Shown here piece by piece: positions 1 to 5,220 of a DNA stretch of 11,345 nucleotides. The stretch is from Planctomycetota bacterium. Lineage in GTDB: Bacteria > Planctomycetota > Planctomycetia > Planctomycetales > Planctomycetaceae. The DNA lies in NCBI GenBank assembly GCA_027622115.1, contig JAQBZS010000134.1:1-11345 (forward strand), read 5' to 3'. Below the pieces are notes generated by a model. That model worked only from the letters and a program-made list of their open reading frames with translations, ran no database searches and was not told the DNA's origin. Numbering within the stretch: the first letter of the stretch is position 1; each line of letters opens with the position of its first letter. Made by a program: the position numbers and the translations under genes.

Positions 1-449
1 CGGCCGTGACAGCGATTGCAGCCAGCAAGCATCGCTTTGTGTCACGCGGCGACGACAGTGGAACGCACAAACGCGAACGTTCACTGTGGGAACTCGCGGG
101 AGGTCGGCCAGAGTGGAAGAACTATGTCGAGAGTGGTCAGGGTATGGGGGCGACTCTCGCCATGGCGGACGAAATGAACGCTTATGTGCTGACCGATGAA
201 GGCACGTGGCTGAAGCAGAGCGGCAACTTTCAACTCGTTCCACTCGTGACGGGGGCTGACCAGTTGCGAAATCCGTACGCAGTCATGCAGGTCAATCCAG
301 CTAAGAATCCGGCGATTGCCGCGCATCTGGCTGGGGCGTTTGTCGATTTTCTGATCGCGCCGCAGACTCAGCGATTGATTGCCGACTATCGCGTCAATGG
401 GCGAGTCCTGTTTCACCCGGACCGCTTGAAGAAAGAAGGGGCCGAGTGA
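1..449 (+). CDS. tupA: Tungstate ABC transporter substrate-binding protein, 3' part (TupA-like)
   Basis: This is the C-terminal part of a periplasmic oxyanion-binding protein that would deliver tungstate to the TupBC importer. The reading frame is open from the window edge, so the 5' end is missing. The GTG at position 6 lies inside the conserved domain and is not a credible start. About 148 residues are visible. They contain the family motif FVSRGDDSGTHKRE (nt 36-77), then GQGMGATLAMADEMNAYVL and a VNPAKNP stretch, closing with LIADYRVNGRVLF, as in the C-lobe of TupA proteins. The SRGDDSGTHK segment is part of the anion-binding region in this family. The stop overlaps the permease start by 4 bp (GTGA), indicating translational coupling. 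Tungstate rather than molybdate is inferred from TupA-style motifs and the TupB-like neighbour. The signal peptide, if any, lies outside the window. Confidence 0.85.
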   Translation, partial: AVTAIAASKHRFVSRGDDSGTHKRERSLWELAGGRPEWKNYVESGQGMGATLAMADEMNAYVLTDEGTWLKQSGNFQLVPLVTGADQLRNPYAVMQVNPAKNPAIAAHLAGAFVDFLIAPQTQRLIADYRVNGRVLFHPDRLKKEGAE

Positions 450-1144
450 TTCGCGACGGAATCGTTGATGCCGTGGAACTGTTGTTGCGGCGAGATGCGG
501 CGGTCATGGACGCGGCCGTGCGCAGCCTGTGGATCTCTACGGTGGCCGTGTTGCTGGCATCGCTGGCGGGAATCGGGATCGGACTGTTGCTGGCGAGAAA
601 AACGTTTCTGGGACGCGGTGGACTGGTCCTGCTGTTTCGTGTGGGAATGTCCGTGCCGACCGTGGCGATCGGCCTGCTGTGTTATGCCGCGTTTTCGCGT
701 CGCGGACCGTTGGGAAGTCTCGAACTGCTCTACACAACGTGGGCGGTTGTGATTGGTGAGTTCTTCCTGGCATTGCCGATCGTTGCGACCTGGACTCATG
801 GAGCCGTGCTGCGACTTGCCCCGCGAGTTGCCGAGACGGCGTGGACGCTGGGAGCCGGCCCGATTCGCCGGGCAGCGACCTACTTGAATGAAGCTCGACT
901 GGCGATTGTGCTGGCGGTGCTGACGGCCTTTTCGCGGTGCTTCACGGAGTTGGGGATCGCCATGATGGTCGGCGGCAATATTCACGGTCGGACTCGCACG
1001 CTGACGACCGCCACGGCCTTGGAAGTGGCTCGCGGCGAATTCGCGCGGGGCGTGGCGATGTGCGTCATCCTGATGCTCATCGCGATCCTGTTGACGATCG
1101 CCGTTGCGTCACTCGGCCGAGCCGACCGAAAGGCTTCGCCGTGA
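446..1144 (+). CDS. tupB: Tungstate ABC transporter permease (TupB-like)
   Basis: This is the inner-membrane permease of a tungstate importer, 232 residues, normal for TupB. It starts at a GTG that overlaps the stop of the binding-protein gene. Several hydrophobic helices are visible, at about residues 30-50, 63-85, 96-115, 150-166 and 205-224. The segment SVPTVAIGLLCYAAFSRRGP matches the 'PPVVVGLLxYLLLSRSGPLG' block of TupB. The cytoplasmic coupling (EAA-type) loop is ETAWTLGAGPIRRAATYLNE. FTELGIAMMVGGNIHGRTRT followed by LTTATALEVARGEF is a near-diagnostic TupB signature, where the usual form is 'EVGAVMIVGGNI...TRVLTTAI'. The stop overlaps the ATPase start by 4 bp, so the three genes form one operon. 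Phosphate or sulfate permeases are alternatives, but the MVGGNI...TRTLTTA block argues against them. Confidence 0.9.
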   Translation: MIRDGIVDAVELLLRRDAAVMDAAVRSLWISTVAVLLASLAGIGIGLLLARKTFLGRGGLVLLFRVGMSVPTVAIGLLCYAAFSRRGPLGSLELLYTTWAVVIGEFFLALPIVATWTHGAVLRLAPRVAETAWTLGAGPIRRAATYLNEARLAIVLAVLTAFSRCFTELGIAMMVGGNIHGRTRTLTTATALEVARGEFARGVAMCVILMLIAILLTIAVASLGRADRKASP

Positions 1145-1776
1145 ACGCTCGATCGACAACTCCCACGGCGGTCGACGACCCCGCCATCAGTCTCGGCAAT
1201 TTCACCGTTGCCAAGAACGGTCGCGTTATCTGCCGTGTCGCGGACTTGCAACTCCGTCCGGGTGAGCACATCGGCATTGAAGATTTGAACGGCAGTGGGA
1301 AGACCACGCTGCTGCGCGTCCTGAGCGGACTTGAACGAGATTTCACAGGCACGTGTCGGATCGACATTCCACCGCGTGAACGAGTCTTCGTCCATCAATC
1401 GCCGTACCTGTTTCGAGGATCGGTCCTACGCAACGTGATGTACGGTCTGGCGGCGCGATCGATGAAGAGAGCCGCGAGTCGGCGACTTGCGCACGAAATC
1501 ATGTACCAACTCGGCATCTCGGAACTGGCGGACCGAAATGTGGATCGCCTGTCCGGTGGAGAATGCCGCCGGGTCGCGATTGCTCGCGCGTGCGTGCTGC
1601 GTCCGCAGCTGCTGCTCCTTGACGAGCCACTGTCCGATCTCGACGAATTCGGTGTCGAATGCGTGCGGAAGACACTCGCTGGCCTGTCGAATTCGACGGT
1701 CGTGATGACTTCGCCGATCCCGCTTCCGGATGGGTTGATTACGCGTACGACGAAAGTCAGCGGATGCGATGGGTGA
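1141..1776 (+). CDS. tupC: Tungstate ABC transporter ATP-binding protein (TupC-like), atypical active-site motifs
   Basis: This is the cytoplasmic ATPase expected to power the TupAB importer, 211 residues from a GTG that overlaps the tupB stop. An upstream extension of the frame to 937 is antisense-like noise inside tupB. In order, the sequence shows a P-loop region GIEDLNGSGKTTLL (about residues 45-58), a Q-loop at VHQSPYLFRGSVLRNVMYGL, the ABC signature LSGGECRRVAIARA, and Walker B LLLLDEPLSDLDE. Two features are odd. The Walker A consensus GxxxxGK[ST] begins with Asp instead of Gly (DLNGSGKT). After Walker B, where a 'THD' H-loop normally sits, the sequence reads VVMTSPIPLPDG with no histidine, and the protein then ends early. 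The gene may be decaying, frameshifted near its 3' end, or a divergent branch. Reading the other two frames past 1690 did not restore a convincing H-loop. ABC ATPase identity is certain; TupC is inferred from context. Confidence 0.85.
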   Translation: MNARSTTPTAVDDPAISLGNFTVAKNGRVICRVADLQLRPGEHIGIEDLNGSGKTTLLRVLSGLERDFTGTCRIDIPPRERVFVHQSPYLFRGSVLRNVMYGLAARSMKRAASRRLAHEIMYQLGISELADRNVDRLSGGECRRVAIARACVLRPQLLLLDEPLSDLDEFGVECVRKTLAGLSNSTVVMTSPIPLPDGLITRTTKVSGCDG

Positions 1777-1930
1777 CGAAGTTCGTCTCCGGGCCGAATT
1801 CATATCGCGAGACCGGACGTCGACCCTACAATGGCACCTCTTCTCTGCACGCTCAAAGTTGGCTCGTACGGTACGACATCTTGACGCGTACAGAATCGAC
1901 TTGAGACGCCACGCTTTCCGGCAGACTCCC

Positions 1931-2551
1931 ATGATCGTTGAACACGAAACACCGGCTGAAGAAGTCGCCAAGCCACAACTGCCGGTAATCCCTGGGTTCG
2001 AATCCGTGGAATACATCGGCGAGGGTGGCATGGGTGAAGTCCTGCTCGCCCGTTCGCGCACCAGCCAAGAAACTGTCGCGATCAAACTGCTCAAGACGTC
2101 GGTGGATTCCGTCAGCGAGCGAGACCGCTTTGCGCGTGAGTCGAAACTGACGTCGGAACTCGATCACCCGAATCTCGTCAAGATTCTCGACCAAGGCTCG
2201 GTGGACGGTCGCGATTACTTCATCATGGAGTACGTTGACGGTGGGCCGTTGCGGCAAGCGATCGAAAAACCGCAACCGATGAACGTGTCGCAAGTGCGGG
2301 ACATCATCGACGGAGTGGCTCAAGCTCTCGAATTCACGAGTCGACCGCAAGATGGACGCGGTGTTGGCGCGGGCGTTGGAAGAAGAAGCGGACGATCGGT
2401 TTGCGTCCGTGGCGGAATTCAACGAGGCCTTTCAGGCGGCCGCAAGGAAATGCGGGAAACGTCGCTTGCGGATGCTGCTGGTGACGACTGCAATCCTCGT
2501 GCTCACCGCTGGGATCGGTTTTGCGTTTGGATTCGGTTACGGGGTGGGTGA
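1931..2551 (+). CDS. Kinase N-lobe fragment of the broken Ser/Thr kinase
   Basis: This frame encodes the ATP-binding lobe of a Hanks-type Ser/Thr kinase and then random sequence. The ATG at 1931 is chosen because the frame upstream of it (to 1769) overlaps the end of tupC and is not kinase-like. Residues 29-37 are the glycine-rich loop IGEGGMGEV. The invariant lysine is K52 in VAIKLL, and E70 in FARESKLTSELDHPNL fits the helix-C glutamate. The hinge is IMEYVDGGPL (98-107), and helix E ends at GVAQALEF (residue 135), exactly where 'H..GIVHRDLKPEN' should follow. From residue 136 to the stop at 2551 the translation is arginine/glycine-rich out-of-frame sequence overlapping the 3' fragment. If translated, it could not phosphorylate because the catalytic loop is absent. 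No strong Shine-Dalgarno precedes the ATG. Confidence 0.6.
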   Translation: MIVEHETPAEEVAKPQLPVIPGFESVEYIGEGGMGEVLLARSRTSQETVAIKLLKTSVDSVSERDRFARESKLTSELDHPNLVKILDQGSVDGRDYFIMEYVDGGPLRQAIEKPQPMNVSQVRDIIDGVAQALEFTSRPQDGRGVGAGVGRRSGRSVCVRGGIQRGLSGGRKEMRETSLADAAGDDCNPRAHRWDRFCVWIRLRGG

Positions 2552-3455
2552 ACAAGCGCCCGAGAATGATGTGGGAGACCAAGTGCTCGCCGCGTTCGAA
2601 GTGGCTGTCGGCGAAGAACCCGCAGTCGAACGATTCCGCGAGCGTGGGGACCAACACATGCGGGACACGAAGCGTTTGGAATTGGCGCTCGCAAATTACA
2701 ACGAAGCCATACGCCGATCGCCGCATGATGCGGGTCTGTTGGTGGAACGGGCGGAGGTGTATCGAGAAATGACGCTGCACGATTTGGCGCGCCAAGACCT
2801 TGTCAGAGCGTTGAATGTCCACGCCAACCAAGAAGATGCCCGCGCGAATCTCGGCTTCTTGCACCTGATTGAAGGCCAGCTCCCGGCAGCGCTCGAAATC
2901 CTCAATGAACAAGTTCGGCGATTCCCGAATCACGGCCGCGGCTACGCGTTTCGCGGGCAGGTGTTGGCCAAAATGAACCAGCCGATCGATGGACGCCGCG
3001 ATCTTGACCGAGCCGTCAAACTCGATCCCACGGGACAATACGGCTACCACTTTCGAGCCTTGCTCCACACAAAATACCGCCAATACGAATTAGCCCTTGC
3101 GGATTATCGCGCGGCGGTGGCGGTCGCTCCGGAGAACCCGTTTGGATACGCGTACCTCGCACAGTTCTTGGCACGCTGTCCGGACGAGAAGTTTCGGTCC
3201 GTACAGTCCGCTCTCGATTTCGCCCAACAAGGCTGCAAGCTGAGCGACAACACGTCTTGGCAATGTCTGCGATCGCTGGCCTACGCGTATGAAGCCGATG
3301 GTCAATACCCAGCGGCTGTCGAGGCTTGCAAACAGGCATTGACCGTTGTGCCGCCGACCGATGAAGCCAAGGTTCAGAAACTGCTTGGGGAAATCGAACG
3401 GAAAATGCAGCAGCTTGACGGCGTGAATCGGTCCACGGTGAATGCCCCGAACTAA
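2352..3455 (+). CDS. Kinase C-lobe remnant, transmembrane helix and TPR-repeat domain
   Basis: This 367-residue frame begins in the last helix of a kinase C-lobe (MDAVLARALEEEADDRFASV; the R in 'DDRF' is the usual helix-I arginine). The frame is open a little further upstream to about 2337, with VDRK before the Met. Residues about 36-65 hold a basic patch and then a single hydrophobic helix (MLLVTTAILVLTAGIGFAFG), placing the rest outside the cytoplasm. From about residue 90 there are roughly six TPR-like helical pairs, such as LELALANYNEAIRRSP, QLPAALEILNEQVRRFP and YELALADYRAAVAVAPENP. The closing module, LARCPDEKFRSVQSALDFAQ then SLAYAYEADGQYPAAVEACK, is a form seen often in planctomycete TPR proteins. 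TPRs mediate protein-protein contacts; the ligand is unknown. The ATG at 2352 has no good ribosome-binding site, so it is probably a remnant of the upstream kinase, though independent expression is not excluded. Confidence 0.65.
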   Translation: MDAVLARALEEEADDRFASVAEFNEAFQAAARKCGKRRLRMLLVTTAILVLTAGIGFAFGFGYGVGEQAPENDVGDQVLAAFEVAVGEEPAVERFRERGDQHMRDTKRLELALANYNEAIRRSPHDAGLLVERAEVYREMTLHDLARQDLVRALNVHANQEDARANLGFLHLIEGQLPAALEILNEQVRRFPNHGRGYAFRGQVLAKMNQPIDGRRDLDRAVKLDPTGQYGYHFRALLHTKYRQYELALADYRAAVAVAPENPFGYAYLAQFLARCPDEKFRSVQSALDFAQQGCKLSDNTSWQCLRSLAYAYEADGQYPAAVEACKQALTVVPPTDEAKVQKLLGEIERKMQQLDGVNRSTVNAPN

Positions 3456-3488
3456 CGGTTGTCGCCGGAAACCGCGCGATGCCGTCCA

Positions 3489-3509
3489 CCACTGACCCTG
3501 TGTCAGTGG
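3489..3509 (+). terminator. Hairpin 34 bp after the TPR frame, possible terminator
   Basis: A perfect 8-bp inverted repeat, CCACTGAC (3489-3496) and GTCAGTGG (3502-3509), encloses a 5-base loop. It lies just after the stop at 3455, where a terminator for the kinase/TPR transcript would be expected. No T-run follows, so classic intrinsic termination is doubtful. It may instead be a transcript-end stabilising hairpin. Confidence 0.35.
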
Positions 3510-3591
3510 AGCAATGACTGACTGCTACTACTACCGAACGTCCCATGCTCGATCACGCCAGCATGAAGTGAAGGCCCGGCACAGCCTCTGT

Positions 3592-3609
3592 CGGGGCCGT
3601 GAGGCCCCG
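3592..3609 (+). other. GC-rich hairpin with GNRA tetraloop
   Basis: CGGGGCC and GGCCCCG form a perfect 7-bp stem closed by GTGA, which in RNA is a stable GNRA tetraloop. No T-run follows. The central GGGGCC can instead pair imperfectly with an upstream GGCCC at 3573-3577 (GGCCCGGCACAG against TGTCGGGGCC), so two mutually exclusive folds are possible. Whether this is transcribed as a leader, a small RNA or a repeat unit cannot be decided from the sequence. Confidence 0.35.
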
Positions 3610-3731
3610 GTCGAATGCGAGCGATTCGGCTCTTGGGGCGGCATGCCACGCCTGCAAAGTCCTCGCGGCGATGCCGAATGAAGTGCCGCAACGGGCTCGA
3701 AATGGGTCGCGTTTATGGCGTGTGGACTCGC

Positions 3732-3760
3732 TTGAATCCGAAAACTTCTTTTGCCATAGT
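3732..3760 (+). promoter_or_regulatory. Weak sigma70-like promoter candidate upstream of nuoH
   Basis: TTGAAT (3732-3737) and CATAGT (3755-3760) each match four of six consensus bases and are separated by the optimal 17 bp. It points toward nuoH, about 165 bp before the start codon. Matches of this quality occur by chance, and planctomycete promoters are poorly defined, so this is only a candidate. If real, the transcript would cross the hairpin at 3816-3841. Confidence 0.2.
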
Positions 3761-3815
3761 TCACGCCCTTTCGCGGTGGCTGGGACGCAAATCACCACTC
3801 TTTTCGGTGTTTCTT

Positions 3816-3851
3816 GGCTCGCAATCGCTTCAAAGCGAGCCCGACGTTTTT
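3816..3851 (+). terminator. Hairpin followed by T-run, possible terminator or attenuator before nuoH
   Basis: GGCTCGC (3816-3822) pairs perfectly with GCGAGCC (3835-3841) across 12 bases, and five T residues follow at 3847-3851 after a 5-base gap. An overlapping shorter fold, TCGCT with AGCGA around TCAA (3825-3838), is mutually exclusive with it. The position, 80 bp before nuoH, would suit either an end point for upstream transcription or an attenuator in the nuo leader. The gap before the T-run makes strong termination uncertain. Confidence 0.35.
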
Positions 3852-3930
3852 GCTGCTTCCGCCACTGACCATTACTTCGGCCTGACGGTCGGAGTCCACA
3901 ATTCGAACTGGCCCAAAACCCCTCTCCGAT

Positions 3931-5220
3931 ATGTCACTCATCCTTGCCGATGCCTCACTCGCTGGCTTCTTCACCGAGCAGGGGCTTAGTGAATCGTGGG
4001 CCTTCGCTGTCGCGGGGGTCATCCATGCGGTGCTCTTGATTCATTTCTTCGCCGTGGTCCCCGCCGTCTTCATTTGGTTGGAACGAAAAGTCGCCGGCCG
4101 AATTCAGGATCGTATGGGGCCGACTCGTGTCGGTGGGCGATTCGGATGGCTGCAAGCTCTGGCGGACGGCGTCAAGTTGGTTCAAAAAGAAGACCTCATC
4201 CCGCCCTCGGCCGATGCGATGCTGTTTCGCATGGCCCCCTATATGGTCTGCGTCGCGTCTTTTGCGGCATTCATGTTTCTGCCGTTTAGTGATGGTTGGG
4301 TCGCGGTCGCTGCGGATGTCGGTCTCTTCGCTTTGGTAGCGATTCTGTCTCTTGAAGTGTTCGGCATTATCCTGGCGGGATACTCAAGCGCCTCGAAGTG
4401 GTCGCTGTTTGGCGGCATGCGTGAAGCGGCACAGATGGTGAGCTACGAAATCCCGCTGGCGATCTGTGCGGTGATTCCCATCGTGGCGGTTGGCTCGCTG
4501 AATCTGGGCGAAATCGGTCGATTCCAATCGTGTGACGGCTACGCCGTGCCATTCGTTGGCTGGTTAATCTTTCACGACCCATTCACATTCATCGCGTTCT
4601 TCGTTTACTTCGTTGTCGCGACGGCAAGTTGTAAACGAGCACCGTTCGATCTTGCCGAAGCAGAGAGTGAACTCGTCGGCGGGTTCCATACCGAATACAG
4701 CGGCATGCGGTGGTCGTTCTTCTTCATGGCGGAATACGCCAGCATGTATCTAGTGAGTGCCGTGGCGGCGATCCTCTTCTTAGGGGCTTGGCACACGGGG
4801 CTTGGTCCGGTCGATGCCATCCTGCAGGGTGCTCGAGATAAGTCCGCTGCGGGCTCCGGCTTCGACGCATTCGGTTATCTCGCCAATGTCGTTGGATTCG
4901 GCGTCTTGTTTTCCAAGGCAAGTTTACTGGTCTTCGTGCAAATCTGGGTGCGTTGGACGCTACCTCGGCTACGAATCGATCAGGTGATCATCACGTGCTT
5001 AAAGTATCTGGTTCCAATCGCGTGCTTCCTCTTCTTAGGCGCGATCCTATGGCCCATGCTGCTGAAGTCGGCAACCGGTCGCACGCATTGGCTCCGGCCC
5101 TTGGGAGATGACGTTCGCGCCATTCCCGTCGTGCAGCCATTGAATCCAACCGCAGAGTCGGCTGGTCTCTCAAGCGACGCGGGTCGGACGGTTGTGATGG
5201 CAGCGGGAGAAGAGCAATGA
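3931..5220 (+). CDS. nuoH: NADH-quinone oxidoreductase subunit H (NuoH)
   Basis: NuoH (mitochondrial ND1) forms the membrane floor of the quinone site of complex I and couples quinone reduction to proton pumping. The protein has 429 residues, longer than the usual 320-400. Family blocks are clear: GRIQDRMGPTRVG (56-68), ADGVKLVQKEDLIPPSAD (78-95), FGGMREAAQMVSYEIPLA (160-177), APFDLAEAESELVGGF (237-252) with the quinone-site acidic residues, and RWTLPRLRIDQ (341-351). About eight or nine membrane helices are visible. After the last helix (about residue 378) there is a roughly 50-residue hydrophilic tail not found in short family members. ATG 3931 is the only reasonable start and has no clear Shine-Dalgarno. 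The stop overlaps the nuoJ start by 4 bp (ATGA). This is the first gene of the nuo run seen here. Confidence 0.96.
   Translation: MSLILADASLAGFFTEQGLSESWAFAVAGVIHAVLLIHFFAVVPAVFIWLERKVAGRIQDRMGPTRVGGRFGWLQALADGVKLVQKEDLIPPSADAMLFRMAPYMVCVASFAAFMFLPFSDGWVAVAADVGLFALVAILSLEVFGIILAGYSSASKWSLFGGMREAAQMVSYEIPLAICAVIPIVAVGSLNLGEIGRFQSCDGYAVPFVGWLIFHDPFTFIAFFVYFVVATASCKRAPFDLAEAESELVGGFHTEYSGMRWSFFFMAEYASMYLVSAVAAILFLGAWHTGLGPVDAILQGARDKSAAGSGFDAFGYLANVVGFGVLFSKASLLVFVQIWVRWTLPRLRIDQVIITCLKYLVPIACFLFLGAILWPMLLKSATGRTHWLRPLGDDVRAIPVVQPLNPTAESAGLSSDAGRTVVMAAGEEQ

Larger units (their letters stand above)
1931..3455 (+). pseudogene. Broken Ser/Thr protein kinase with TM segment and TPR domain
   Basis: The whole locus reads as one ancestral gene encoding a membrane-anchored Hanks-type Ser/Thr kinase with a C-terminal TPR sensor domain, an architecture common in planctomycetes. 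The N-lobe lies in frame 2 from the ATG at 1931. The end of a C-lobe, RKMDAVLARALEEEADDRFA, appears in frame 3 from about 2337 and runs on into a TM helix and TPRs. Between them there is no HRD catalytic loop, DFG motif or APE motif. By comparison with intact family members, roughly 100-130 codons are missing (inference). The junction at about 2336-2343 also shifts the frame, so a single full-length protein cannot be made. An assembly collapse could produce the same picture. No clear terminator or promoter precedes it in the 154 bp after tupC. Confidence 0.75.
3456..3930. other. 475-bp region without a convincing gene, between the broken kinase and nuoH
   Basis: No reading frame here on either strand gives a recognisable protein. 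The longest + frame (from 3615) runs into nuoH in the wrong frame and has no domain-like pattern. What can be seen is three hairpins (3489-3509, 3592-3609, 3816-3841), a weak promoter candidate (3732-3760) and otherwise unremarkable sequence. The region must hold the promoter and 5' leader of the nuo operon unless that operon is transcribed from further upstream. No tRNA, known small RNA or insertion-sequence end was recognised by eye. Confidence 0.6.

Noticed and set aside
413..985. A 190-codon open frame on the - strand opposite tupB.
   Set aside because: It is antisense to the recognised permease and low in hydrophobic residues, with Arg/Gln/His-rich composition and no motif.
937..1140. 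An upstream extension of the TupC frame to 937.
   Set aside because: The extra 68 residues lie out of frame inside tupB and are not ABC-like. The GTG at 1141 overlapping the tupB stop is a much better start.
1775..1787. A small inverted repeat GACGA-AGT-TCGTC at the tupC stop as a terminator.
   Set aside because: The stem is only 5 bp with a 3-base loop and no T-run, which is too weak to support.
1881..1909. TTGACG at 1881-1886 as the -35 of a promoter for the kinase.
   Set aside because: No acceptable -10 element lies at 16-18 bp downstream.
2330..2345. GAATTC and GTCGAC restriction-like sites at the kinase junction as a sign of a cloning artefact.
   Set aside because: GAATTC occurs many times elsewhere in this window (for example near 1040, 1645, 1691 and 2417), so its presence at the junction is not informative.
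2334..3083. A 249-codon open frame on the - strand opposite the TPR region.
   Set aside because: The + frame shows clear TPR periodicity and a membrane helix, while the - frame has no recognisable family features.
3599..3989. Two overlapping + strand frames (3599-3868 and 3615-3989) in the gap before nuoH as possible small genes.
   Set aside because: There is no ribosome-binding site, domain or composition signal. One runs into nuoH out of frame, and I could not recognise either product.
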